Shown: piece by piece, positions 1 to 9,301 of the stretch
How the letters are laid out: each line of letters starts with the position of its first letter
How positions within the stretch are numbered: position 1 is the stretch's first letter
Assembly (NCBI GenBank): GCA_016793805.1
Contig: JAEUIZ010000031.1
Location: 83,156 to 147,155 of the forward strand
DNA length: 64,000 bases
Direction: 5' to 3'
Origin: Phycisphaerae bacterium
Lineage (GTDB): Bacteria; Planctomycetota; Phycisphaerae; Phycisphaerales; UBA1924
The notes under the pieces: model-generated
The model's database searches: none
What the model was told of the DNA's origin: nothing
Seen by the model: the letters and a program-made list of their open reading frames with translations, nothing else
Made by a program: the position numbers and the translations under genes

Positions 1-2643
1 GTGGTGGACCTCTCGACGATGAACGTGGTGGCGTCGCTGCGCACGCTGGATGAGCCGTGCGACGTGGTCTTTGCCGGGACGCCGCAGCGGGCCTTCGTCT
101 CGTGCTCGCAGGCCAACGCGGTGCTGGTGTTCGATCCGTCGAATCTGTCGGCGACGGCGACGACGGTGCCGATCAACGCCGAGGATCCGCGTGCGCTGGC
201 GGTAAGCCCCGACGGGCAGACGGTCTATGCCGCGATCTTTGAGAGCGGGAACAAGACGACGATCCTGGGCGGGGGAATCGACCTCCCGCAGGGGATCCTG
301 AACTTTCCGCCGAACGTGGTGAGCCTGGCGAGCACGCCGTACGGCGGTCAGAACCCTCCGCCCAACAGTGGGACGAGTTTCTCGCCCCCGATCGCCGCGG
401 GAAACAACCCGCCGGTGAAGGTCGGGCTGATCGTCCGCCAGAACGCGGCGGGGCAGTGGATGGACGACAACAACCGCGACTGGACCGCGTTCGTCTCCGG
501 CGCGTCGGCGACGCAGTCCGGTCGGCGGGTCGGGTGGAGCCTGCCGGACCGCGACCTGGCGATGATCAACGCCTCCAATCTGGGCGTGACGTACGCCACG
601 GGGCTGATGAACCTGTGTATGGCGGTGGGCGTGAACCCGGCAACCGGGAACGTCGCGGTGGTCGGGACCGAGGCGCTCAACCACATCCGCTTCGAGCCCA
701 ACGTGAACGGGCGGTTCCTGCGGGTGAACGTGGCGCTGGTGAACCCCGCGGCCCCGACGACGCCGACGATCAAGGACCTCAACGCGCACCTGACGTACGC
801 GACGCCGACGCTCCCGCTGCAAGCGGATCGGGACAAGGGGCTGGGCGATCCGCGGGCGATCGCCTTCAATGCCGCGGGGAGCAAGGGGTATGTCGCGGGG
901 ATGGGCTCGAATAACCTCGTCGTGATCGACGCGGCAGGGAACCGGGCGGGGCTGACGAGCACGATCGAGGTCGGCGAGGGCCCGACGGGGATCGTGGTGG
1001 ATGACGCGCGGAGTCGGCTCTACGTCCTGAACCGCTTCGCCTCGACGATCTCGGTCGTCAGCACGAACACCGAGACGGTGCTGGCGACGGTTCCGTTCTT
1101 CGATCCGTCGCCCGCGGCGATCAAGGTCGGGCGCAAGCACCTCTACGACACGCACAAGACCTCCGGGCTGGGGATCGTCTCGTGCGCCTCGTGCCACGCC
1201 GACGCGAGGATGGATCGGCTCGCATGGGACCTGGGTGACCCGCGCGCGGCGATCCGGCCGCTGACGGGCCAGAACCTGGGCGGGAACATCCCGGGCCTCT
1301 CGCCGCAGACGAGCATCCCGCCCTTCCAGCCCTTCCACCCGATGAAGGGCCCGATGGTGACGCAGACGTTGCAGGACATCATCGGGCACGAGCCTTTCCA
1401 CTGGCGCGGGGACCGCAACGGTCTGGAGGAGTTCAACGCCGCGTTCACCGACCTGCTGGGCGACGACGTGCAACTGAGCGTGCAGGAGATGCAGGAGTTC
1501 GAGGACTTCCTGGCGACGATCGCGTTCCCGCCCAACCCGTTCCGCAACTTCGACAACACGCTCCCGACGAGCCTGCCGCTGACGGGGATGTTCACCACGG
1601 GCCGATTCGGGGCGTCGGGCGCGGCCATGCCCAACGGGAACGCGGTGAACGGGCTCTCGCTGTTCCGGTCGTTCTTCCGCCGATTGGACAACGGGAACTT
1701 CGCGTGCTCGACGTGCCACACGATGCCCACGGGCCTGGGGACCGACTCGACGTTCAACATCCACACGCTGCAGATGGAGCCGTTCCCCGTGGGCCCGATG
1801 GGCGAGCGGCACGTGGCGCTGGTGCCCACCGACGGCTCGACGAACATCGCGATGAAGGTCCCGCAACTGCGGAACCTCTACGACAAACTCGGGTTCGACA
1901 TGACGCAACTGGAGAACCGGGCCGGCTTCGGGTTTATCCACGACGGGAGCGTGGACTCGCTGGTGCGGTTCATCTCGGAGCCCACGTTCGCGGTCTTCAA
2001 CAACCAGGAGATCGCGGACCTGGTGGCGCTGATGATGGCGTGGAGCGGCTCGGACCTCCCGACGCCCGCGGGCACGACCGAGGAGCCCCCGGGCGTTCCG
2101 GGCAAGGACTCGCACGCCGCGGTGGGGTGGCAGACGACGCTGGTGAGCGAGGGCTCGGCCGCGCCGGCCCAACTGACGCTCATCTCGAACATGATCGCCC
2201 TGGCGCAGGCGAACAAGGTGGGGCTGATCGTCAAGGGCCGGGTCGGAGGCGAGTCGCGCGGGTATGTGTATCGCAGCGACACGTCGCTCTTCCAGTCCGA
2301 CCGCGCGGGCCAGAGTCTGACGCCCTCGGCGCTGCGGGCGCTGGCGGCCGCCGGGTCCGAACTCACGTACACCGTCGTGCCGTTCGGGACGCAGACGCGC
2401 ATGGGGATCGACCGCGACCTCGACGGGATCCTCGACGGGGACGTGGGCGACCCGACGTGCTACGCCAACTGCGACGGGAGCACGATCCCGCCGGTGCTGA
2501 ACGTCAACGACTTCTCGTGCTTCCTCAACAAGTTCGGCGCGGGCGACCCCGGGGCCAACTGCGACGGGAGCGTGGTCCCGCCCGTTCTCAACATCAACGA
2601 CTTCGTGTGTTTCGTGAACAAGTTCTCGACGGGCTGCCCGTAG
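1..2643 (+). CDS. Beta-propeller / dihaem cytochrome c protein with GC-type dockerin tail (5' end cut by window)
   Basis: The open frame begins at base 1 with GTG but has no signal peptide or ribosome site, so the true N-terminus probably lies outside the window. The first ~370 residues show YVTN/NHL-like beta-propeller repeats (for example GPTGIVVDDARSRLYVLN). Two CxxCH haem-c motifs follow: CASCH at ~396 and CSTCH at ~570, each in a cytochrome c peroxidase-like setting. The last ~65 residues hold two copies of a planctomycete GC-type dockerin repeat (NCDGS..PPVLN.NDF.CF.NKF). Family knowledge suggests a secreted or surface redox protein whose tail may be an anchoring signal; its substrate is unknown. 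Confidence 0.75.
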   Translation: MVDLSTMNVVASLRTLDEPCDVVFAGTPQRAFVSCSQANAVLVFDPSNLSATATTVPINAEDPRALAVSPDGQTVYAAIFESGNKTTILGGGIDLPQGILNFPPNVVSLASTPYGGQNPPPNSGTSFSPPIAAGNNPPVKVGLIVRQNAAGQWMDDNNRDWTAFVSGASATQSGRRVGWSLPDRDLAMINASNLGVTYATGLMNLCMAVGVNPATGNVAVVGTEALNHIRFEPNVNGRFLRVNVALVNPAAPTTPTIKDLNAHLTYATPTLPLQADRDKGLGDPRAIAFNAAGSKGYVAGMGSNNLVVIDAAGNRAGLTSTIEVGEGPTGIVVDDARSRLYVLNRFASTISVVSTNTETVLATVPFFDPSPAAIKVGRKHLYDTHKTSGLGIVSCASCHADARMDRLAWDLGDPRAAIRPLTGQNLGGNIPGLSPQTSIPPFQPFHPMKGPMVTQTLQDIIGHEPFHWRGDRNGLEEFNAAFTDLLGDDVQLSVQEMQEFEDFLATIAFPPNPFRNFDNTLPTSLPLTGMFTTGRFGASGAAMPNGNAVNGLSLFRSFFRRLDNGNFACSTCHTMPTGLGTDSTFNIHTLQMEPFPVGPMGERHVALVPTDGSTNIAMKVPQLRNLYDKLGFDMTQLENRAGFGFIHDGSVDSLVRFISEPTFAVFNNQEIADLVALMMAWSGSDLPTPAGTTEEPPGVPGKDSHAAVGWQTTLVSEGSAAPAQLTLISNMIALAQANKVGLIVKGRVGGESRGYVYRSDTSLFQSDRAGQSLTPSALRALAAAGSELTYTVVPFGTQTRMGIDRDLDGILDGDVGDPTCYANCDGSTIPPVLNVNDFSCFLNKFGAGDPGANCDGSVVPPVLNINDFVCFVNKFSTGCP

Positions 2644-2701
2644 CCGGGCGAGCGGGGACGCGATCGACGCACGGCATGGCGATGCCGGCGCGCAAGAAAG
2701 C

Positions 2702-2720
2702 GGGCGACGGGCCGTCGCCC
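2702..2720. terminator. Possible bidirectional terminator hairpin
   Basis: A 7-bp inverted repeat (GGGCGAC/GTCGCCC) with a 5-base loop lies between two convergent genes. There is no T-tract on either side, so the call rests on position and stem alone. Confidence 0.3.
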
Positions 2721-2763
2721 ATCGCCCGAGGAAGGTCTGTGCGAGGTCGAGCGTCTGGCGCGA

Positions 2764-3420
2764 TCAGTTCTTGGCGCCGAGGATCACGATCTCGACCCGT
2801 CGGCTGTCCTTCTTCGAGTTCTTGGGCCGCGACGACCCGAACCCGGCGTAGTAGACCTTGTCCTTGCCCAGGCCCTTGCTGACGAGGTACTGCTCGACGG
2901 CCATGGCGCGCTCGCCGCTGAGTCGCTCGTTGGTCTTCCACCCGCTCTTCTTGATGGGGTCGCTGTCGGTGTAGCCCTCGACGCGGACCTCGTTGCCGGC
3001 GTAGCGCGAGCGGATGACCTCCGCGACGCGGTCGAGCGACTTCTTGGCGGTCGCCTTGAGGTTCGCCGACCCAGAGTCGAAGAGCACGTCTCCGGCGATG
3101 TCGACGACGACCTCGCTCCCGCTGCGATAGGTGTTGGTCCCGCTGATGCCCTCGAAGCCGGTGTCGCCCCCGCCGCCGGTCCTGCCGGTCCCGGTCTTGT
3201 CGAGCCGGGCCGCGAGGTCGCGGTTCTCCTGCTCGAGCGAGGCGTTGCGCGTCTCGGCCTCTTGGCGGGCGGCCTGCTCGGCGCTCTTGCTCTCGCGCAG
3301 CGCCGAGTTCTCCTTCATGACGGCGTCATACTCGGCCCGAGAGACGCGCTGGCACGCGCCCAGGCCCATCGACGCCGCCGCCAAGCCAACCACGCACAGA
3401 ATCTTCCCCTTGCCGTTCAT
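2764..3420 (-). CDS. OmpA-family peptidoglycan-binding lipoprotein
   Basis: The 218-residue product starts at the ATG that gives a lipoprotein signal peptide with lipobox LGAC (Cys23); an upstream in-frame ATG would spoil the signal. Residues ~30-80 are Glu/Arg/Gln-rich and likely coiled coil. A glycine-rich linker leads to a C-terminal OmpA domain (~115-217) with the typical core YTDSDPIKKS and a C-terminal RRVEI segment. The OmpA fold binds peptidoglycan, so the protein probably links the outer membrane to the wall, like Pal. It is a single gene, convergent with the cytochrome gene. Confidence 0.88.
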   Translation of the reverse strand: MNGKGKILCVVGLAAASMGLGACQRVSRAEYDAVMKENSALRESKSAEQAARQEAETRNASLEQENRDLAARLDKTGTGRTGGGGDTGFEGISGTNTYRSGSEVVVDIAGDVLFDSGSANLKATAKKSLDRVAEVIRSRYAGNEVRVEGYTDSDPIKKSGWKTNERLSGERAMAVEQYLVSKGLGKDKVYYAGFGSSRPKNSKKDSRRVEIVILGAKN

Positions 3421-3552
3421 CCCTGGTGTCTCCGTTTGGTGCGCCACGATTCCATCCGGCGTCTCCACGCCGGGGGCCTCTAGGGTATCGGCACGACCCC
3501 ATGCCCCGCCACACCCCGGCGAGACCTTTCGGCGCGATACCTGCGGGCGGAC

Positions 3553-4986
3553 CTACGGCAGGTTGATCGGGCGGTGCAAGAGCCGGGAGAGGCCCAGTTC
3601 CGCCAGGGGCTTGGCGAAGAAGACCAGGAGCGTCGCCACCGCCAGGAACGGGCCGTAGGGCATCGCCTTCTTGAAGACTCCAGACCCCAATCGGCCCAGA
3701 ACGGCCCAGGCCAGCGCCACGAACGCGGCGGCAAAGAACGCCAGCGTGGCGTCGATCCAGCCCAGGCACGCGCCGACCGCGGCCATGAGATGGGCGTCGC
3801 CCAGGCCCATCGCCTCCTTGCCAAAGGCCATGGACCCGAAGATCCGCACGCCCCAGACGACCCCGCCCCCGACGAGATAACCGATCAGGACCCCGGACAT
3901 CACCGAGAGCCACAGCGGCACGCGGGCCGAGGCCACGATCGCGCCGGTAGAGGTCTGGGTGACGCCCGCGAGCGACGGGGCCAGGTACCAGCCTGCCAAC
4001 GCGAGCAGGACGCACGGCGCGAGAAAGGCCAGTTCCTTGACCATCTCCCGGCGGGCGTGCGGATACTGGACCCAGAGGTCGGTAGGGGGAGGGTCGTGCG
4101 GTGCCGGGCCGGCGGGTGCGGCGTCCGGGGTGTCGTTCGCGGGCGACACGGGCGTCCCGTCTCCGCTGTGGTCCGCTGGCCCAGGCGAGGCGGCAGCGGA
4201 GGCATCGGGGAGTCGCTCGCCCTCTCCGTTCTGAGCGATCGTGACGGACTTCTCCCACTCGGCGTAGTCGGCGAAACTGCGGGTGATGAGTCCGAGCCGG
4301 AGCAAGAGCAGGCCGACGCCCAGGCCGAGCGTGCCGCCGAGGGCGGCTCCGACGGCGTTCCATGCCATCGGTCCCGGGACGGGCATCGACCAGAGTTCGC
4401 CCGGGGCGGTGAGCGGGAGCCGGGGATATCGCTGCTCCAGCCACGCGGCGGCGCCGGTATGCCCGACGAGCGCGATCCCCGCGGGCACCCAAGTCAGGAC
4501 CAGCGGGATCGTGAACGTGCGGGCGTCGATGATCGTCATGGCCACCAGCGACGCGACCAGGAAGAGCAGCACGACGAAGATCGGCCAGGTGAGCATCGCG
4601 TCGTTCTGGGCCCATTCCGGCCTGATCGCGCCGAGGTGGATCCCCTCGATCGAGAACCGCGGGTCGATCCCGTAGCACGCGAGGTAGCACGCGACGAACA
4701 GGAGCCCGACGATCGCCTCGACGATGGGGTACTCGGGCGAGATCGGGGCCTTGCAGAATCGGCACTTGCCCCGCAGCAGGAGCCAGCCCAGGACCGGGAT
4801 GTTCTCGCGCCAGGTGAGTCGAGTCTGGCAGGCCGGGCAGCGCGACGGTGGCGAGACGACGCTGATCCCCCTCGGCAGGCGGTAGACCAGGACGTTGATG
4901 AGCGAGCCCAGGCACGCGCCGTAGGCGAAGATGAAGAGCGCCCAGATCGACTTGAGCGCGAGGAAAAGGGCCTCGTGACGGGGCAT
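3553..4986 (-). CDS. Prepilin peptidase (A24 family) with a large internal insert
   Basis: This is a 477-residue polytopic membrane aspartic peptidase that cleaves and usually N-methylates type IV prepilins and type II secretion pseudopilins. The N-terminal domain has two CxxC pairs (CPACQ and CRFCK), as in PilD. A conserved Asp lies in TIIDARTFTIP, and the GxGD catalytic motif appears as MGLGDAHLM near residue 390. Between the two halves there is a hydrophilic Pro/Ala/Asp-rich insert of roughly 90 residues, making the protein much longer than the usual ~270-290. Its ATG overlaps the xseB stop by one base (TGATG), so it is probably translated with xseB. Confidence 0.9.
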   Translation of the reverse strand: MPRHEALFLALKSIWALFIFAYGACLGSLINVLVYRLPRGISVVSPPSRCPACQTRLTWRENIPVLGWLLLRGKCRFCKAPISPEYPIVEAIVGLLFVACYLACYGIDPRFSIEGIHLGAIRPEWAQNDAMLTWPIFVVLLFLVASLVAMTIIDARTFTIPLVLTWVPAGIALVGHTGAAAWLEQRYPRLPLTAPGELWSMPVPGPMAWNAVGAALGGTLGLGVGLLLLRLGLITRSFADYAEWEKSVTIAQNGEGERLPDASAAASPGPADHSGDGTPVSPANDTPDAAPAGPAPHDPPPTDLWVQYPHARREMVKELAFLAPCVLLALAGWYLAPSLAGVTQTSTGAIVASARVPLWLSVMSGVLIGYLVGGGVVWGVRIFGSMAFGKEAMGLGDAHLMAAVGACLGWIDATLAFFAAAFVALAWAVLGRLGSGVFKKAMPYGPFLAVATLLVFFAKPLAELGLSRLLHRPINLP

Positions 4987-5237
4987 CAGCGGGTCGGCTC
5001 CGGGCGCTTCAGTTGGGCCGTCAGGTCCTGCACCCGCTGCTCGGCCCGCTCCAGCGCCTCGCGGCAACGCTTGATGAGGGCCACGCCCTTCTCGTACTCG
5101 GCGATCGAGCCCTCCAGCCCGACCTCGCCCCCCTCGATCCGCTCCACGATCGCCTCGATCTCGGCGACCGCGGCCTCGAAGTCGAGCGCGGCCTCGGGCT
5201 GGGCCTCGGGCTTGGATGGCTGTCGCGGGGTGCTCAC
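4986..5237 (-). CDS. xseB: Exodeoxyribonuclease VII small subunit
   Basis: This 83-residue acidic helical protein has the family signature: FEAAVAEIEAIVERIEGGEV followed by a second helix with YEKGVALIKRCREALERAEQRV. XseB binds XseA to form exonuclease VII, which degrades single-stranded DNA in either direction. It starts with GTG after a GGTGGGG ribosome site. It lies 9 bases after xseA and overlaps the prepilin peptidase start, forming a compact xseA-xseB-peptidase operon. Confidence 0.93.
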   Translation of the reverse strand: MSTPRQPSKPEAQPEAALDFEAAVAEIEAIVERIEGGEVGLEGSIAEYEKGVALIKRCREALERAEQRVQDLTAQLKRPEPTR

Positions 5238-5246
5238 GTCCCCACC

Positions 5247-6845
5247 TTATCGCCTCCCGCCGAACAGGTCCAACTGATCTCTCGCCGGAGTTCCGCCGTC
5301 CTCGGTGGTTGTGCGACCTCGTGCGCCCGAGCGAGCGGGGCGTGAGGCCGGCGGACGCGCGTCCGGCGGCGGATCGGGCCGCGGGGAGGAGGGGGAGGCG
5401 TCGGCGGATGTATATAGAGGATCGGTGACGATCGACCGCACCTCGCCCGATGCGAGCGTGGTGCGGATGGCCTCGCCCGTGCGCACGTCCGTGACCGAGC
5501 GGATGAGCCGGCCGTCATCGTGGCGGGTGTAGGAGAACCCGCGCTCGAGCACGGCGATCGGCCCGAGGGCGTGGAGTTGGCGGGCGAGGGCGTCGATGTG
5601 CGCGCGCCGGCGGTCGAGCAGCGCGGGCGCGGCTCGGGCGAGTCGATCGGCCAGCGGGGCGGTGTCGGCGGCGCGGACGCGGGCGGCGACGGCGGCGGCG
5701 AGGGCGGACTCGGCGCGGGTGAGGCGTTGGGCGCGGGCCGCGAGCACACGTGCCGGGCGGACCGCGTCCAATCGCGACGAGAGCCGCTCGACGCGCTGGC
5801 CGGTCCCGCGGAGGTGGGCGAGGGCGACGGAGGCGAGGCGCGAGGCTACAAGGCGGAGGCGATCGGCGCGGGCGGCGACGAGGGTGCGCGGGTCGAGAAA
5901 GGCGGGTCGGCGGGCGAGGCGGGCGAGTCGATCGCGGGCGCGGGCCGTGCGTCCTCGGGCGGCGGCCCCGAGGCGCGAGCCGAGCGCGTCGAGTTGGTCG
6001 AGCATGGCGGCGCGGTCGGGGGAGAGGCGCATGGCGGCCTGGGTGGGCGTGGCGGCGCGCACGTCCGCGACCATCTCGGCCAGGGTCGTGTCGGTCTCGT
6101 GCCCAATGGCGGCGACGACGGGGATGGGGCAGGCGACGATGGCCTCGGCGACGACGCGCTGGTTGAAGGCGTCGAGGTCGTCGGCCGAGCCCCCGCCGCG
6201 GGTCAGGAGGAGGGCGTCAAGGTTGAGGGAGTGTGCGGCCGCGCCGGCGGCGGCGATGGCGCGGGCGATCTCGGCGGGCGCCTCCTCCCCCTGCACGCGA
6301 ACGTCCACGATCGCGACCTCGACGAACGGCGCCCTTCGGCGGAGGGTGTCCAGGACATCCTGGAGCGCGGCGCCGGAGCGGCTGGTGAGGACCGCGACGC
6401 GGCGTGGAAACGACGGGAGCGGTCGCTTCCGTGCGGGATCGAGCCAGCCGAGCGCGCGGAGTTCCTCGACGAGCCGGCGGAAGGCGAGTTCCTTGGCGCT
6501 GGCGCCGACGGGCTCGATCGACTCGACGACGAGGGTGAGCCGACCCTGCTTGGCGTAGTAGTCGGGTCGTGCGGAGACGATGACCTCTTGGCCGTCGGCG
6601 GGCTGGTGCCCGACCTTGCGTCGCTGGGATGCAAAGACGACGCAGGAGATGGAGGCGTCGGGGTCGCCCAGGTCGAAGTACCAGTGCGTGCGCTCGCGGA
6701 AGCCCGAGACGTGGCCGCGGACGCGGACGCGCGGGGGGAGGGAGGCCGAGAGGGCGCGGGCGACGCGCGCGGCGAGTTCGGCGACGGACCAGGGGTCGTC
6801 GGGACGGGCGGATGGGCCGAGGGCGAGGGAGGGGTCGAAGGGCAT
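5247..6845 (-). CDS. xseA: Exodeoxyribonuclease VII large subunit
   Basis: The 532-residue product has an N-terminal OB-fold region (WSVAELAARVARAL...RVRGHVSGF...HWYFDLGD). The catalytic domain carries the landmarks AVLTSRSGAALQDVLDTL, LTRGGGSADDLDAFN and AIGHETDTTLAEMVAD. A long Ala/Arg-rich helical region of ~200 residues follows, then GFSYTRHDDGRLIRS, and a short charged tail ending QLDLFGG. It is the catalytic subunit of exonuclease VII, for DNA repair and ssDNA clearance. It is the first gene of the xseA-xseB-prepilin peptidase group. Confidence 0.95.
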   Translation of the reverse strand: MPFDPSLALGPSARPDDPWSVAELAARVARALSASLPPRVRVRGHVSGFRERTHWYFDLGDPDASISCVVFASQRRKVGHQPADGQEVIVSARPDYYAKQGRLTLVVESIEPVGASAKELAFRRLVEELRALGWLDPARKRPLPSFPRRVAVLTSRSGAALQDVLDTLRRRAPFVEVAIVDVRVQGEEAPAEIARAIAAAGAAAHSLNLDALLLTRGGGSADDLDAFNQRVVAEAIVACPIPVVAAIGHETDTTLAEMVADVRAATPTQAAMRLSPDRAAMLDQLDALGSRLGAAARGRTARARDRLARLARRPAFLDPRTLVAARADRLRLVASRLASVALAHLRGTGQRVERLSSRLDAVRPARVLAARAQRLTRAESALAAAVAARVRAADTAPLADRLARAAPALLDRRRAHIDALARQLHALGPIAVLERGFSYTRHDDGRLIRSVTDVRTGEAIRTTLASGEVRSIVTDPLYTSADASPSSPRPDPPPDARPPASRPARSGARGRTTTEDGGTPARDQLDLFGGRR

Positions 6846-6881
6846 GGGCGATTGCGGCGGGGCCGCGGGGGGATCGGCGGG

Positions 6882-7562
6882 CTAGGGCGGGGTCTCAGCG
6901 GGAGTCTTGAGTCGCGCGACAAGGAGGCCCTGGCGGTTGGCGATGAGGGCGGTGTCGACGGAGGGGTCGGAGGCGAGGTCGGCGTTGAGCCGCGCGAGGG
7001 CGTCGCGGCTGGCGCTGCTGCCGGGCGGGTCGGTGATCCACCAGTCGGAACCAAGGGCGTTGTCGGCGAGGAAGAGGCCCCCGGGGCGGAGGAGTGGTCG
7101 GCCCAGGCGCCAGTAGTCGGGGTACTCGGCCTTGATGGCGTCGACGAAGAGGAGATCGACGGAGGAGGGTCCGAGGTCGCGGAGGAGTTGCGGGAGTGCG
7201 TCGAGGGCGGTGGAGCGGAGGATGGAGACTCGATCGGCGAGGCCGGCGCGGCGGAGGTGGTCGAGCGCAAAGTCCGCGTGCCTGGGGTTGGGCTCGACCG
7301 AGATGAGGCGGCCCGAGGTCGGGAGCCCGCGGGCAATCCAGGAGGCGGAGTACCCGCCGAGGGTGCCGAGTTCGATGGCGAGGCCGGGGCGATTGATGGT
7401 GGCGAGGCGAGCGAAGAGGAGGAGGAGCCGGCCGACGTCCGGGGAGACGGCGATGTCAGGCAGGCCGGCGGCGCGGGCCCGCGCGGGGTAGGAGGCGAGG
7501 GCGTCGTCCGGCGGGGCGAGCAGGGAAGCGAGGTAGTCAGAGGTGGGGGGGTCGAGGGGCAT
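6882..7562 (-). CDS. Class I SAM-dependent O-methyltransferase
   Basis: The 226-residue protein resembles the caffeoyl-CoA O-methyltransferase group (Methyltransf_3/24). It has the SAM-binding motif IELGTLGGYSASWIA, the acidic strand-2 end LISVEPNP, and VDLLFVDAIKAEYPDYW, which corresponds to the metal/SAM site. The chosen ATG gives the normal family start; longer frames upstream run into Pro-rich low-complexity sequence. The acceptor substrate cannot be read from sequence. It stands alone between xseA and the divergent flagellar locus. Confidence 0.85.
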   Translation of the reverse strand: MPLDPPTSDYLASLLAPPDDALASYPARARAAGLPDIAVSPDVGRLLLLFARLATINRPGLAIELGTLGGYSASWIARGLPTSGRLISVEPNPRHADFALDHLRRAGLADRVSILRSTALDALPQLLRDLGPSSVDLLFVDAIKAEYPDYWRLGRPLLRPGGLFLADNALGSDWWITDPPGSSASRDALARLNADLASDPSVDTALIANRQGLLVARLKTPAETPP

Positions 7563-7607
7563 GGGGCGATCCGGCGGGCTGAGGCGCGGGAAATGTAGCG
7601 GGTGGAT

Positions 7608-7638
7608 GGGTGGGGGCGTTGGGGCAGCGGGGGGGGGG
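7608..7638 (+). other. G-run tract (possible G-quadruplex) upstream of flgI
   Basis: Four G-runs of 3 to 10 bases are separated by 1-, 4- and 4-base spacers in the gap between the divergent methyltransferase and flgI. This satisfies the simple G-quadruplex pattern on the + strand. Whether it folds or has a role is unknown. Confidence 0.45.
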
Positions 7639-7720
7639 CGCGAGCGTGGAAGGGCGAGGCACGGCGATTGCGAGAAGTCATCGGACGCGCCAGGAGTGCG
7701 CGTCGTGTTGGAGGTTGCGC

Positions 7721-8878
7721 ATGCGTATCGGCGGGCGAGGCAGGGCACGTGGAGCGGGGGGCGAGCGCGGCTCGCGTGCCGCGCGCGTGGCGGCGTGCGT
7801 GGTGGCGTGGTGGATCGGGCTCTTGGGATCGGCGGCGCGGGCGGACGACACGACGGTGGGGGCGGTGGCGCGGCTGGAGGGGCAAGGGGAGTTTCTCGCG
7901 CAGGGGATCGGGCTGGTGGTGGGGCTGAACCGGACGGGGGACTCGGGGAAGGACCTGCTGGTGGCTCGGCCGCTGCTGGCGATGCACCACAACCTGGGGA
8001 ATCCGCTGGGGAGCGTGGAGGAGTTGAAGAACACGCGGGCGGTGGCGCTGGTGATGGTGCAGTGCCGGGTGCCCGAGGCGGGCGGTCGGGTGGACGATCG
8101 GTTCGACGTGACGGTGTCGGCGTTGCACGGGGCGAAGAGCCTGGAGGGCGGGATGCTGATGGTGTCCCCGCTGACGGGCCCGTACCAGGGGGCGCCGATC
8201 TTCGCGATGGCGGAGGGCCCGCTGGTGATCGAGGACGCGGGGACGCCGACGCGGGGGCGGGTGCGTGGGGGCGCGCGGCTGGTTCGGGACGTTCGGCGGG
8301 GGACGGTGGGGGAGAGTTTCAACCTGATCCTCCGGCCGGCGTTCGCGTACCACGCGGTGGCGACGGAGGTGGCGAGCAAGATCACGCAGAACATCTATGG
8401 GCGGACGGATGCGACGTCGGCGGGCCTGAGGCCGGTGGCGACGGTGCTGGATGAGCGGACGATCCGGATCGACGTGCCGGCGGCGGAGCGAGGGAACGTG
8501 GCGGCGTTCGTGGGCGACGTGATGAGCACGGGTCTGACGGTGTCGCTGCTGGGACTGCCGCCGACGGTGATCTACAACGCGAAGGCGGGTGCGATCCTGG
8601 TGGCGGGGGACGTGGAGATCAGCCCGGTGGCGATCACGCAGAAGGACCTGTCGATCACGACGGCGACGCCCCCGCGGGTCGGGACGCCGACGAACCCGGT
8701 GATCGAGACGCGGCGGTGGGCGGGGCTGGCGCCGGGGGCCAAGCCCGGCGACCGGGCGAAGTTGCAGGACCTCCTGGACGCACTGAACCAGTTGAAGATC
8801 CCGGTGGCGGACCAGATCGGGATCCTGAACATGCTGGAAAAGACGGGGAAGTTGCACGCGCGGCTGGTGGTGGAGTAG
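7721..8878 (+). CDS. flgI: Flagellar P-ring protein FlgI
   Basis: The 385-residue precursor starts at an ATG preceded by GGAGG and has a signal peptide (Arg-rich n-region, hydrophobic core, cleavage near SAARA-DD around residue 36). The mature part has hallmark FlgI segments: GQGEFLAQGIGLVVGLNRTGDSGKD, LKNTRAVALVMV, DVTVSALHGAKSLEGGMLM and the C-terminal RLQDLLDALNQLKIP-like helix. FlgI polymerises around the rod in the periplasmic peptidoglycan layer. It heads a colinear run of late flagellar genes; flgH and flgA are not next to it in this window. Confidence 0.95.
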   Translation: MRIGGRGRARGAGGERGSRAARVAACVVAWWIGLLGSAARADDTTVGAVARLEGQGEFLAQGIGLVVGLNRTGDSGKDLLVARPLLAMHHNLGNPLGSVEELKNTRAVALVMVQCRVPEAGGRVDDRFDVTVSALHGAKSLEGGMLMVSPLTGPYQGAPIFAMAEGPLVIEDAGTPTRGRVRGGARLVRDVRRGTVGESFNLILRPAFAYHAVATEVASKITQNIYGRTDATSAGLRPVATVLDERTIRIDVPAAERGNVAAFVGDVMSTGLTVSLLGLPPTVIYNAKAGAILVAGDVEISPVAITQKDLSITTATPPRVGTPTNPVIETRRWAGLAPGAKPGDRAKLQDLLDALNQLKIPVADQIGILNMLEKTGKLHARLVVE

Positions 8879-8881
8879 GGC

Positions 8882-9301
8882 ATGGACACGGTGCGGAACG
8901 AGTTGGGCGTCGGGGTGCCGATCGGGGCGCGGGCCGCGGCGCGCGCCAGCGGCGTGATCGGGTCGAATCGGCGGGACTTTGAGTTGGCGCTGGGTCGGGC
9001 GCGGCACGAAGGGATGGACGGGCCGGCGCGGGTGCGCGAGTTGGCGGAGCAGATGGTGTCGGCGGCGCTGGTGATGCCGCTGCTGAAGGAGTTGCGACAG
9101 TCCAACCGGGCGGCGCCGCCGTTCGGACCGACGGGCGCGGAGAAGACGCTGGGCCCGCTGGCGGACGCGGCGCTGGCGCAGCGGATGGTGCGGGCGGAGG
9201 GGTGGGGGATCGTGGAGCGGCTGGAGCGGGTGTTTGGCGAGCGAGCGGGCGAGGCGGAGGCGGCGCGTCGGGCGCTGGGAGAGGGGGGGGCGAGGCCATG
9301 A
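8882..9301 (+). CDS. flgJ: FlgJ-like rod-binding protein (no muramidase domain)
   Basis: The 139-residue protein matches the N-terminal rod-binding domain of FlgJ: a helix with EQMVSAALVMPLLKELRQSN and a second with PLADAALAQRMVRAEGWGI. Proteobacterial FlgJ adds a ~150-residue muramidase domain that is absent here, a common single-domain form outside Proteobacteria. It starts 3 bases after flgI stops, and its TGA overlaps the next ATG (ATGA). The role inferred from the family is to cap or guide rod assembly. Confidence 0.8.
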   Translation: MDTVRNELGVGVPIGARAAARASGVIGSNRRDFELALGRARHEGMDGPARVRELAEQMVSAALVMPLLKELRQSNRAAPPFGPTGAEKTLGPLADAALAQRMVRAEGWGIVERLERVFGERAGEAEAARRALGEGGARP

